Shown here: positions 34,943-44,081 of the stretch, piece after piece
Layout: each line of letters opens with the position of its first letter
Numbering within the stretch: the first letter of the stretch is position 1
Translations under genes and position numbers: made by a program
Assembly (NCBI GenBank): GCA_016703525.1
Contig: JADJBW010000009.1
Location: 158,554 to 222,553 of the forward strand
DNA length: 64,000 nt
Reading direction: 5' to 3'
DNA from: Actinomycetota bacterium
GTDB taxonomy: Bacteria > Actinomycetota > Acidimicrobiia > Acidimicrobiales > Microtrichaceae
Notes under the pieces: model-generated
Database searches by the model: none
Told to the model about the DNA's origin: nothing
The model's input: only the letters and a program-made list of their open reading frames with translations

Positions 34943-37854
34943 GTGAGCGAGCATCCGGCGCAGGTGTTCATCTCGTGGGCGCACACGGACGAGCACCGGC
35001 CGCGCATCGAGGCGCTTGTGGCCGCGCTCGCCGACCGTGGTGTCAGCGCGTTCGTCGATTTCGAGCGGGTGGGCGACGGCGACCATCTGCCCGGCACGAT
35101 CCGCCGGGCGATCGACGGCGCCCGGATGCTGCTGGTGTGGTGGACCGACGAGTACCAGGTGTCGTCGTGGTGCCGCTCGGAGCTGTACCGGACGCTGTTG
35201 GCATCGGCGATCGCGCCGCCGACCGACCCGACCCGCACGCCGGCCCGGACGCGGGGCAGGGTGGCACCGATCGTGGTCGCGAACCCCGACGAAGCGGGGA
35301 TTCCGGCGGGGCTCGATGCGTTGGCCGGGTCGCTCGGCGACCGGTTGATCGCAGGCCCGGTTCCCAGCGATGACGGTGACGCGGTCGAGCGCCTGGCCGA
35401 TCGCGTCGTAGCGCTGCTCGGGTGCCGGGAGTTCGCCGCGCCCATCGGCGCTGTCGATCGGGGAGCACCCGCCACGCCGGTTGGTGTGCGCAGGTCGGCG
35501 TTGCACTACCAGCGCTTCGTGGGGCGCCTGGTGGAGGTGTGGCGGCTGCACGAGGCGCTCACCCGCACCTCCGATGATCCGCTGGCGTTGGGCGGCGCGT
35601 CATCGAACCGCGTGGCGCTGGTGAAGGGGGTGGCGGGTTCGGCAAGTCGCTGCTCGCGACCCACTACCAGGACCGGTTCGGCCCCGCGTGGAGCCGGATC
35701 GTGTGGATGCGGGCGCTCGGCAATCCGACCGGCGGAGTTGCGGTCGACCGCGGGCAGGCGTTGGACGACGCGTGGACCGCCGTCGCCACCGAGTTCGATG
35801 TTGATGTGACCGATCTGACGGTCGATGAGAAGCGGCGCGAGGTCACACGGCGCATCGACGCCGCCGACGGGCCGGTGTTGTGGATCGTCGACGATCTGGC
35901 GTCGGACGACGAACCCGACGATTGGGTGTGCGATAGCGGGCGGTGTGCGGTGATCGTGACCACGCGCAGCGAGGCGTTGCGCGAGATGACGGTGATCGAC
36001 GTCGGCGGGCTGAGCGAGGGCGAAGCGCTGGCGCTCTTCGGGCGGCACGGGCTGGATCTGCGCGCCGAACGCGATGCAGCGATCGACTTGGCCGAGTGGC
36101 TGGGCTCCCACGCGCTCGCGATCGACGTGGCCGGCGCCTACATGGCGAAGGCGCCGCTCGGATTCGCTGCGTACCGCGCCAGGATCGAGTCGTCGTTGGA
36201 GCGCTTCGACGAGCTCACCAGGACGCTCGACCTTCGCCTGCCCGGCGGGCACGAGCCCCAGATTGTTGCGACGCTCGCCACGTCGATCCAACGCCTTCGT
36301 GCCGATGGCCAGTTCCTGGTGCGGGCCGCCGCCGACCTGGCGCAGGCTCCCATACCGGAACAACTGGTCGAGGCGCTGCTTCGATTCCGCGCCGACCACT
36401 CCGGCGCAGCGACGACCCAGGGCGCAGCGGATGCGTTGTTCGTCGCCAACGGCGACGGGTTGTGGCGCGTCGAGGCCGACGGTGACCAACGCTCGATGGT
36501 CGTGCACACCCTCGCGGCAGCGACCGCCCGCCAACTCGTGCCAGTCGGCGATGCCGACGTGTTCCGCGAGCGGCTCTGCGCCGCAGCCTTCGCCGTTGTC
36601 GACCGGGTGCCGTGGGCCGACGTATCGCGCCACGGCGAGATCTGCCCGTCCTGCCGCACGCCCGCGCGCTGGCCGGCGAACCTGTCGAACCGAGCTGTCC
36701 GGCGGGGCTGCGGTTGTGGAATGCGGTGCTCGAAATCGACGGGTACGCCGGCGCTTGGACGGGCGACGAAGCCAGCGCGGTATCGACCAACGCGAGCGCT
36801 GCGAGCGCACGGCGCGCATCCTCGGCGCGCCCCCCCCCGCCCAGCCCCCCGCCCCCCGCGGGGCGCCCGGCGCCCCCGCCCCCGCCCCGCCCCCCCCGCG
36901 ATCCTCGGCGACGACCACCCTCCACCCTCACCGCCAAAGCAAACCTCGCCACAGTCTGCGGGCGCTCGGCGACGCCGCGGCGGCCCGCACACTCCAACAA
37001 GACGTGCTCGACGCCCGCCGGCGCATCCTGGGCGACGACCACCCCGACACCCTCACCGCCAAAGCAAACCTCGCCGCCAGTTTGCGGGCGCTCGGCGACG
37101 CCGCGGCGGCCCGCACACTCCAACAAGACGTGCTCGACGCCCGCCGGCGGATCCTCGGCGACGACCACCCCTCCACCCTCACCGCCAAAGCAACCTCGCC
37201 AGCAGTCTGTGGGCGCTCGGCGACGCCGCGGCGGCCCGCACACTCCAACAAGACGTGCTCGACGCCCGCCGGCGCATCCTCGGCGACGACCACCCCGACA
37301 CCCTCACCGCCAAGAACAACCTCGCCGCCAGTTTGCGGGCGCTCGGCGACGCCGCCGCGGCCCGCACACTCCAACAAGACGTGCTCGACGCCCGCCGACG
37401 CATCCTCGGCGACGACCACCCCGACACCCTCACCGCCAAAGCCAACCTCGCCGACAGTTTGCGGGCGCTCGGCGACGCCGCGGCGGCCCGCACACTCCAA
37501 CAAGACGTGCTCGACGCCAGCCGGCGCATCCTCGGCGACGACCACCCCGACACCCTCACCGCCAAAGCCAACCTCGCCAACAGTTTGCGGGCGCTCGGCG
37601 ACGCCGCGGCGGCCCGCACACTCCAACAAGACGTGCTCGACGCCAGCCGACGCATCCTCGGCGACGACCACCCCGACACCCTCACCGCCAAAGCCAACCT
37701 CGCCGTCGGCGAGTGGAACAGCGACGAGCACGAGGTTGCGATCGACCTGACGGCGAGCGCGCTCGCGGCGGCGAAGGCTCGTCACGGCGACGAGCACCCG
37801 GTCACCGTGCGCCTCAGCGGGTTGCTCGCCCAGATGCACGACGCCAGGCGGTAA
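34943..37854 (+). CDS. TIR-NB-ARC-TPR STAND protein (several frameshifts)
   Basis: About 970 residues when merged. Residues 5-140 are a TIR domain: VFISWAHTDEHRPRIEALV, DFERVGDGDHLPGTI, and SSWCRSELY with the glutamate (E80) used for NAD cleavage in enzymatic TIRs. A STAND NTPase follows: Walker A GVAG(F)GKSLL around 229-237, where one T is missing at 35638-35640; Walker B VLWIVDDL; CAVIVTTRS; and an LGSHALAIDVAGAYM segment equivalent to GLPLA. After another shift near 36645 (to LPHARALAGEPVE) the C-terminus is an array of 42-residue TPRs, ending in DEHPVTVRLSGLLAQ. Frame is also lost at a C-rich block (36827-36899) and at 37185. Likely an antiphage or suicide sensor; inferred from architecture. 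Confidence 0.88.
36827..36899 (+). other. Anomalous C-homopolymer block inside the STAND gene
   Basis: About 73 bases that are almost only C and G, with C runs of 5 to 9. It lies between two copies of ATCCTCGGC that should be separated by ordinary TPR code (compare 37030-37150). Probably an assembly or consensus error at the start of the repeat array, with no believable protein in any frame. Confidence 0.75.
36961..37716 (+). repeat. Six 126-bp direct repeats encoding TPRs
   Basis: Units start at 36961, 37087, 37212, 37338, 37464 and 37590. All steps are 126 bp except 125 between units 2 and 3, where GCAAACC has become GCAACC. Each encodes ALGDAAAARTLQQDVLDA(R/S) followed by RRILGDDHPDTLTAKANLA, differing at only a few bases. 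Near-identity at DNA level implies recent expansion or homogenisation. Confidence 0.92.
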
Positions 37855-37885
37855 GCGGCAACCGGCAACCGGCCGCCGCGAGCGC

Positions 37886-38998
37886 CTACAACAGGTAGTC
37901 GATGCAGCGCGTGAGCGCCTCGATGTCAGCGGGGTCGATCGCCGGGAACATCGCGACCCGAAGCTGGTTGCGTCCGAGCTTGCGGTAGGGCTCGACATCG
38001 AGGATGCCGTTGGCGCGCAGCGTCGCGGCGAGCGCCTTGGCGTCGACGGCGTCGTCGAAGTCGATGGTCGCAACCACGTGCGAGCGCTCCGCCGGATCGG
38101 CCACGAACGGCGTCGCCGACGCGTGCGCATCGGCCCATCCGTACAGGATCTCGGCCGACTGCGCGCTGCGACCGGTGGAGAACGCGAGGCCGCCGTTGTC
38201 GAGCATCCACCGCAACTGCTGGTTGGCGAGGAACACGGTCGCGAGCGCCGGGGTGTTGTAGGTCTGGTCCTTGCGGGAGTTGTCCAATGCGATGCCTAGG
38301 TCGAGCGCGGCGGGCTGCCAGCGGCCGCTCGCCCGGATCGCCTCGATGCGCTCGATCGCTCGGGGGCTGCAACACGCGATCCACAGCCCGCCGTCCGACG
38401 CGAGGCACTTCTGCGGCGCGAAGTAGTACACGTCGACCGCGGCGAGATCCACGGGGAGACCGCCCGCGGCGCTGGTCGCGTCGACCACCACGAGCGCGTC
38501 GTCCGCGATCCCCGACGGCCGCGCGAGCGGCATCATCACGCCGGTCGACGTCTCGTTGTGGGTGAGCGCGTACACGTCGATGTCGTCCTCGGCCGACGGG
38601 AGCGAGTGGGTTCCGGCGGGCGCCTCGACCTTCGACGGTTCGCCGAGGTGCGGCGCGGCGGCGGACGCCGCGAAGAACTTCGACGAGAACTCGCCGAACA
38701 CGCAGTGCTGGCTGCGCTCGCGGATCAGACCGAACGTCGCGGCGTCCCAGAAATAGGTCGATCCGCCGTTGCCGATGAGCACCTCGTAGCCGTCGGGCAG
38801 GCTGAACAGCTCGGCGATGTTGTTGCGCAGCGCCCCCACCTCGAACAGCACGGTCGGCTGGCGGTGCGACGTGCCGAGGTACTGCGGAGCGGCCGCCGCG
38901 AGCGCTGCGACCGCCTCGGGGCGGATCTTCGAGGGCCCGCACCCGAAGCGTCCGTCGGAGGGGAGGAGGTCGGTGGGGATCCGGATCGTGTCGCTCAT
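37886..38998 (-). CDS. serC: Phosphoserine aminotransferase
   Basis: 370-residue class V PLP transaminase of the actinobacterial SerC type, converting 3-phosphohydroxypyruvate to phosphoserine. N-terminal RFGCGPSKIRPEAVAAL, TSHRQPTV, ALTHNETSTGVMMP, and the PLP lysine in VYYFAPQKCLASDGGLW. The ATG at 38998 follows minus-strand GACAAT by about 8 nt. Together with serA about 3.4 kb away it supplies serine. Divergent from the aminotransferase gene; tail to tail with the STAND gene (31 bp). Confidence 0.95.
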   Translation of the reverse strand: MSDTIRIPTDLLPSDGRFGCGPSKIRPEAVAALAAAAPQYLGTSHRQPTVLFEVGALRNNIAELFSLPDGYEVLIGNGGSTYFWDAATFGLIRERSQHCVFGEFSSKFFAASAAAPHLGEPSKVEAPAGTHSLPSAEDDIDVYALTHNETSTGVMMPLARPSGIADDALVVVDATSAAGGLPVDLAAVDVYYFAPQKCLASDGGLWIACCSPRAIERIEAIRASGRWQPAALDLGIALDNSRKDQTYNTPALATVFLANQQLRWMLDNGGLAFSTGRSAQSAEILYGWADAHASATPFVADPAERSHVVATIDFDDAVDAKALAATLRANGILDVEPYRKLGRNQLRVAMFPAIDPADIEALTRCIDYLL

Positions 38999-39078
38999 CG
39001 GCTGGATTGTCCCAACCTCGCGGCGGTCGGGGCGAATTGAAATGCGGCGAACCGCCCCCGCTGCACCAGAATGGCGGG

Positions 39079-40293
39079 GTGACCGCTGCATCCCCCAAGC
39101 CCCGTGTTTCGCGCCGAATCGGCGCCATCGCTCCCTCCGCAACCCTCGCCGTGGACGCCAAGGCGAAGGCGTTGAAGGCCCAGGGCGAGCCGGTTATCGG
39201 TTTCGGTGCGGGCGAGCCGGACTTCCCGACCCCCGAGGCGATCGTCGAGGCCGCCGTCGAGGCGTGCCGGAATCCGGCGAACCACCGTTACACCCCGGCG
39301 GCCGGCCTGCCCGAGCTGCAGGCGGCGATCGCCACCAAGACGGCCCGCGACTCGGGTTTCGAGGTGGCCCCCAGCCAGGTGCTCGTGACCAACGGCGGCA
39401 AGCACGCGATCTACAACACGTTCGCGACGCTGCTCGACCCGGGCGACGAGGTGTTGGTGCCCGCCCCCTATTGGACGACGTACCCCGAGTCGATCGCACT
39501 CGCGGGCGGCCGCACCGTGGAGCTGGCGACACACGAGGCGAACGGGTTCCGGGTGACCATCGAGCAGCTCGACGCCGCGGTCACCCCGGCCACGAAGGCG
39601 CTGCTGTTCGTGTCGCCGTCGAACCCGACGGGCGCGGTGTATCCGCGTGACGAGGTCGAGGCGATCGGCCGCTGGGCTGTGGAGCGCGGGATCTGGGTCG
39701 TCACCGACGAGATCTACGAGCACCTGACGTTCGGCGGTCACGAGTTCTTCTCCATGCCGACCCTCGTGCCCGAACTCGCCGACACGTGCGTGGTCGTCAA
39801 CGGCGTTGCGAAGACCTATGCGATGACGGGTTGGCGGGTCGGGTGGATGATCGGCCCCCCCGACGTGATCAAGGCGGCGTCCAACCTGCAGAGCCACGCC
39901 ACGTCGAACGTGTCGAACGTCGCGCAGCGCGCCGCACTCGCGGCGGTCGCCGGCGACCTGACCGCGGTCGAGATGATGCGATCGGCGTTCGATCGTCGGC
40001 GCCGCATCATCCACTCGATGCTGTCCGACATCCCGGGCGTCACGTGCATGGAACCCCAGGGCGCGTTCTACGCCTTCCCCAACATGGCCGGCCTGCTCGG
40101 CCGGGATCTGCGAGGCCGCAGGGCCGGCACCACGCTCGAACTCGCCGACCTGGTGTTGGAGGAGGCGAAGGTGGCGTTCGTTCCGGGCGAGGCGTTCGGG
40201 GCCCCCGGCTATGCACGATTCAGCTTTGCGCTCGCGGACGACGACATGATCGAGGGCGTGCGACGCATCGCCGACCTCGTCGCCGAGTCCTGA
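39079..40293 (+). CDS. Class I aminotransferase (aspartate-type)
   Basis: 404 residues from a GTG at 39079, placed 6 nt after CAGAAT. It carries GFGAGEPDFPTPEAIVEAA, YTPAAGLPELQAAIA, PYWTTYPESIALAGG, the cofactor-holding SPSNPTGAVYPRDEV and DEIYEHLTFGG, PLP lysine in NGVAKTYAMTGWRVGWMIG, and the substrate-binding arginine in YARFSFAL. This is the 1-beta/1-gamma aspartate (or prephenate) aminotransferase group; the exact amino donor is not certain. Transcribed divergently from serC with about 80 bp between starts. Confidence 0.92.
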   Translation: MTAASPKPRVSRRIGAIAPSATLAVDAKAKALKAQGEPVIGFGAGEPDFPTPEAIVEAAVEACRNPANHRYTPAAGLPELQAAIATKTARDSGFEVAPSQVLVTNGGKHAIYNTFATLLDPGDEVLVPAPYWTTYPESIALAGGRTVELATHEANGFRVTIEQLDAAVTPATKALLFVSPSNPTGAVYPRDEVEAIGRWAVERGIWVVTDEIYEHLTFGGHEFFSMPTLVPELADTCVVVNGVAKTYAMTGWRVGWMIGPPDVIKAASNLQSHATSNVSNVAQRAALAAVAGDLTAVEMMRSAFDRRRRIIHSMLSDIPGVTCMEPQGAFYAFPNMAGLLGRDLRGRRAGTTLELADLVLEEAKVAFVPGEAFGAPGYARFSFALADDDMIEGVRRIADLVAES

Positions 40294-40302
40294 GGCGAAT
40301 CG

Positions 40303-42303
40303 TTGCCTCAGGTCGCATCGTTCGGATCGTGGTCGTCGCCGATCAGCGCTGCACGCGTCGCGGGCGCGGCCGTGCGCCTCGAACGTGTGCAGACAACCGA
40401 CGCGGCGGTGTGGTGGTCCGAGTCGCGCCCCGACGAGGGCGGCAGAAGCCAGATCCTGCGGCGAAGCGCGAGCGGCGAGGTCGCCGAACTGCTCCCCGAG
40501 GGGTTCTCCGCCCGCTCCGCCGTGCACGAATACGGGGGCGCCGGGTGGTGGCTGGCGGGCGAAACCGTGTTCTTCGTGAATGCGACGGATCAGCGGATCT
40601 GGCGGCTCGACCCGGGTTTCCCCCCAGCGCCCGTCACCCCTGAACCGGTCACGCGGCGCGGCCGCCGGTTCGCCGACGGGGTGCTCACCGCGGACCTCCG
40701 TTGGATCATCTGTGTCGAGGAGGCGCACCCCGGCGAGGCGTCGGTGCCCGCGGCGGCGACCGAGCCGGTCAACCGGCTCGTGGCGGTGCCGGCGATCGGC
40801 GGCGAGCCGATCGTGCTGCGCGACCGGGCCGACTTCGTGGCCTCGCCGCGCCTCGACGCCCGCGGCGAGCTGCTCGCGTGGATCGAGTGGTCGCATCCCG
40901 ACATGCCCTGGGACAGCACCGAGCTGTGGGTGGGCCGATGGGATGCGGCGGTGCCGCGGCTGGCCGGATCGGTCCGGGTTGCGGGCGGCGCGGATGAATC
41001 GATCATGCAGCCCGAATGGGATGCCGATCATCGCCTGTGGTTCTGCTCCGATCGCAGCGACTGGTCGAACCTGTACCACTTCCCCAATGCCGGACCGCCG
41101 TCGGGCGAGCCGCTTTCGGTGTCGCCTGCGAACCACGACATCGCGGTGCCGATGTGGCAGCTCGGCGTGTCGCGGTACGCCTTCCTCGGCGACGACCGCG
41201 TGGTGTTCGCCGCGTCGAGCGACGGCGTCGACCACCTGCGCGTGCACGACCCGATCTCGGGTCGAACCGACCATGTCTCGGTGCCCTTCACGTCGATCGG
41301 CGAGGTCAGGGCAGCCGCGTCGAGCGCGGTGGTCATCGCGTCGTCGTTCACGGCGGAACCGGCCATCGCCGGCGTGCTCGTGGGGCGCGGCGGCGCGAGC
41401 GCGGCGCCGCGGGCGCTGCGGGCACCCCGCGAGCTCGGGCTCAGCTCGGCGATGATCTCGGTCGGCCAACCGATCACGTTTCCGACCGACGGCGCAGCGA
41501 CGGCGCACGGCCTGTACTACGCACCGACGAACCCCGAGTTCGTGGGGCGAGCGGGCGAGCGACCGCCGCTGATCGTGACGGTGCACGGCGGGCCGACGGG
41601 CATGGCCGCCGCCGAGCTCAACCTGCGGACCCAGCTGTGGACCTCGCGGGGCTATGCCGTGGTCGACGTCAACATCCGCGGGTCCAGCGGGTTCGGCCGG
41701 CGCTACCGCAACGAGTTGCGCGGCGGCTGGGGAGTGTCCGACGTGGCGGACTGCATCGCCGCCGCTCGGTTCCTGATCGAGTCGGGACGAGCCGATCCCG
41801 AGCGAGTGCTGATCCGCGGTGGCAGCGCCGGTGGGTTCACGATGCTGGCGGCCCTGGCGTCCTCCGAGGTGTTCACGGCGGGCTGCGGCCTCTACGCGGT
41901 GACCGATCTCGAGGCCCTGGCCCGCGACATGCACAAGTTCGAGTCCCGATACACCGACCGGCTCATCGCGCCGTACCCCGAAGGCGCGGCGGTGTACCGC
42001 GAACGGTCGCCGCTGTCGCGGGTGGCGTCGATCGACGCGCCGGTCATCCTGTTTCACGGCACCGACGATCCCGTCGTGCCGCCCGCTCAGGCGAGCGAGA
42101 TGATCGCGGCGCTCGCCGCGCGAGGCGTTCCGCACGCGCATGTGGTGTTCCCGGGTGAGGGCCACGGGTTCCGTCGGCGCGAGAACATCGTCCGCTGCCT
42201 CGAGGCCGAGCTGTCGTTCTACGCGCAGGTGCTGGGTTTCGCGCCGCCGGAGGGCGTCGAGCCGGTGCGCGTCGTCCGCGGGCCGGGCGACCAACCGTCC
42301 TAG
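40303..42303 (+). CDS. S9-family prolyl oligopeptidase-like peptidase
   Basis: 666 residues. An N-terminal seven-bladed beta-propeller (WRLDPGF, SDWSNLYHFPN, DGVDHLRVHDP repeats) caps a C-terminal alpha/beta-hydrolase with PPLIVTVHGGPTGM, the oxyanion strand, the nucleophile in RGGSAGGFTMLAAL, the aspartate in HGTDDPVVPP and the histidine in PGEGHGFRR. Expected to cleave short peptides in the cytoplasm (no signal sequence). The TTG at 40303 is assumed as start because the reading frame and homologous sequence begin there; no good ATG lies near. Confidence 0.92.
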   Translation: MPQVASFGSWSSPISAARVAGAAVRLERVQTTDAAVWWSESRPDEGGRSQILRRSASGEVAELLPEGFSARSAVHEYGGAGWWLAGETVFFVNATDQRIWRLDPGFPPAPVTPEPVTRRGRRFADGVLTADLRWIICVEEAHPGEASVPAAATEPVNRLVAVPAIGGEPIVLRDRADFVASPRLDARGELLAWIEWSHPDMPWDSTELWVGRWDAAVPRLAGSVRVAGGADESIMQPEWDADHRLWFCSDRSDWSNLYHFPNAGPPSGEPLSVSPANHDIAVPMWQLGVSRYAFLGDDRVVFAASSDGVDHLRVHDPISGRTDHVSVPFTSIGEVRAAASSAVVIASSFTAEPAIAGVLVGRGGASAAPRALRAPRELGLSSAMISVGQPITFPTDGAATAHGLYYAPTNPEFVGRAGERPPLIVTVHGGPTGMAAAELNLRTQLWTSRGYAVVDVNIRGSSGFGRRYRNELRGGWGVSDVADCIAAARFLIESGRADPERVLIRGGSAGGFTMLAALASSEVFTAGCGLYAVTDLEALARDMHKFESRYTDRLIAPYPEGAAVYRERSPLSRVASIDAPVILFHGTDDPVVPPAQASEMIAALAARGVPHAHVVFPGEGHGFRRRENIVRCLEAELSFYAQVLGFAPPEGVEPVRVVRGPGDQPS

Positions 42304-42379
42304 CGCCTCGTGGCGGTCGGCGGCAGCAGTTGGCGCGGCGGTCGGCGGCAGGCGGTCGGGACCCCTCCGGCGAGCTGAG

Positions 42380-42385
42380 TAGCAT
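42380..42385 (+). promoter_or_regulatory. -10 box, serA
   Basis: TAGCAT lies 8 nt before the serA GTG at 42394; leaderless. Confidence 0.5.
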
Positions 42386-42393
42386 CGGCGCAC

Positions 42394-43962
42394 GTGGCAC
42401 GCGTACTCGTGACAGAAGCGATCGCGGAGGGCGGGCTCGACCGCCTCCGTTCCGCCGGACATACCGTCGACGTTCAACTCGACCTCGATGCGGAAGGGCT
42501 GCTCGGCGCGGTGGTCGGTGCCCATGGGCTCATCATCCGGTCGGCGACGCAGGTGACCGCCGATGTGCTCGACGCCGCGACCGACCTGGTCGTCGTGGGC
42601 CGCGCCGGGATCGGGCTCGACAACGTCGACGTGGCGGCCGCGACCGAGCGCGGGGTGATGGTCGTGAACGCGCCGCAGTCGAACGTGCTGTCGGCGGCCG
42701 AGCACACGATGGCGCTCCTGTTGTCGCAGGCCCGCAACGTGCCGCAGGCCCATTCGGCGCTCAAGGCGGGTCGTTGGGAGCGCTCCAAGTGGAACGGCGT
42801 CGAGCTGTCCGACAAGACCCTCGGCATCGTCGGGCTCGGCCGGATCGGCAAGCTCGTCGCGCAGCGGGCGCTCTCGTTCGGGATGAAGCTCGTCGCGTAC
42901 GACCCGTTCGTGTCGGCCGAGGCGGCGCGGCGCCTGTCGGTGCGCCTGGTGGGCCTCGATGAGCTGGTCGCCGAGGCCGACTTTCTCACCCTGCACCTCG
43001 CCAAGACCCCCGAGACGATCGGCCTGATCGGCGCGGATCTGCTGGCGAAGGCCAAGCCGAGCCTGCGGATCATCAACGTCGCCCGCGGCGGGATCATCGA
43101 CGAAGCGGCGCTGGCCGATGCGATCCGCGCCAAGCAGGTCGCGGGCGCCGCGATCGACGTGTTCGCCACCGAGCCGTGCACCGACTCGCCGCTGTTCGAA
43201 CTCGACGAGGTGGTGGTCACCCCGCACCTCGGCGCGTCGACGGTCGAGGCGCAGGACAAGGCCGGCGACACGATCGCCGACATGTTGGCGCTCGCGCTCG
43301 CGGGCGACTTCGTTCCTTTCGCCGTGAACGTTTCGGCCGGCGTGGTCGACGAGACGGTGCGGCCGTTCCAGGGGCTCGCCGAGCAGCTCGGCGCCGTGCT
43401 TGCCGGTCTCGTCGCGAGCGAGGAGCAGTCGGCGATCGAGATCTCCTACGACGGCCAGCTCGCCGAGCACGACACGCAGATCCTCACGCTGTCGGTGCTC
43501 AAGGGCTTCTTCGGCGTGGTGAGCGACGTGCCGGTGTCGTACGTGAACGCGCCGCAACTGGCCAAGGACGCGGGCATCGATGTGCGCCCGGCGTCGTGCT
43601 CGACGACCCGCGACTACGTGAACCTCATCTCGGTGCGGTCGGGCGGCCACAGCGTCGCCGGAACGCTCACCGGGTTGCGATCGGTTCCCAAGATCGTGAT
43701 GCTCGACGACTTCCAGGTCGACCTGCCCCCGGCGCGCAACATGATGGTGGTGCGCAACGAGGACGTGCCGGGAATGATCGGTCGCGTCGGCGCTGCGGTC
43801 GGTGCCGCCGGCGTGAACATCGCCGACATGGCGGTGGGGCAGGACCACAACGGCGTGTCGTCGCTCATGGTGCTGGCGACCGATCAGCCGGTGTCGGAGG
43901 CGACGGTGGCCGAGCTCGCAGCCGAGCCAGGCATCGTCACCGTCACCCGCCTGCGAAGCTGA
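42394..43962 (+). CDS. serA: D-3-phosphoglycerate dehydrogenase
   Basis: 522-residue long-form enzyme for the first step of serine synthesis. NAD-binding Rossmann fold with LGIVGLGRIGKLVAQRA, substrate arginine region in INVARGGIIDEAAL, and the catalytic His in VVTPHLGASTVEAQDKAG. The ASB domain (QLGAVLAGLVASEEQ onward) and a C-terminal ACT domain (NMMVVRNEDVPGMIGRVGAAV, NIADMAVGQ) give serine feedback inhibition, as in mycobacterial SerA. A 19-bp copy of its 3' end follows directly after the stop. Confidence 0.96.
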   Translation: MARVLVTEAIAEGGLDRLRSAGHTVDVQLDLDAEGLLGAVVGAHGLIIRSATQVTADVLDAATDLVVVGRAGIGLDNVDVAAATERGVMVVNAPQSNVLSAAEHTMALLLSQARNVPQAHSALKAGRWERSKWNGVELSDKTLGIVGLGRIGKLVAQRALSFGMKLVAYDPFVSAEAARRLSVRLVGLDELVAEADFLTLHLAKTPETIGLIGADLLAKAKPSLRIINVARGGIIDEAALADAIRAKQVAGAAIDVFATEPCTDSPLFELDEVVVTPHLGASTVEAQDKAGDTIADMLALALAGDFVPFAVNVSAGVVDETVRPFQGLAEQLGAVLAGLVASEEQSAIEISYDGQLAEHDTQILTLSVLKGFFGVVSDVPVSYVNAPQLAKDAGIDVRPASCSTTRDYVNLISVRSGGHSVAGTLTGLRSVPKIVMLDDFQVDLPPARNMMVVRNEDVPGMIGRVGAAVGAAGVNIADMAVGQDHNGVSSLMVLATDQPVSEATVAELAAEPGIVTVTRLRS

Positions 43963-43982
43963 ACCGAGCTCGCAGCCGAGCC
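43910..43982. repeat. 19-bp direct repeat across the end of serA
   Basis: CCGAGCTCGCAGCCGAGCC occurs at 43910-43928 within serA and again at 43964-43982 just after its stop. A 12-bp tandem (ACCGTGATCCTC, 44001-44024) follows. The gap to the next gene holds nothing else recognisable. Confidence 0.75.
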
Positions 43983-44068
43983 GGCCGAGCGGATGCCGCG
44001 ACCGTGATCCTCACCGTGATCCTCATGCGACGCTGAGCGAGAGGGGGCGGATCGCCCGGACCCGCCGA

Positions 44069-44074
44069 TACCCT
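44069..44074 (+). promoter_or_regulatory. -10 box, EAL-domain gene
   Basis: TACCCT lies 7 nt before the GTG at 44082; leaderless. Confidence 0.5.
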
Positions 44075-44081
44075 GGCCGCG

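Noticed and set aside
36961..37716. Regular repeats that could suggest a CRISPR array
   Set aside because: The units are contiguous with no variable spacers, are 126 bp, and encode an in-frame 42-residue TPR.
38995..43848. A 1617-codon open frame on the minus strand
   Set aside because: It runs antisense to the aminotransferase, S9 peptidase and serA genes. High GC in third positions leaves few stop codons, and the translation is Arg/His/Gly-rich with no domain.
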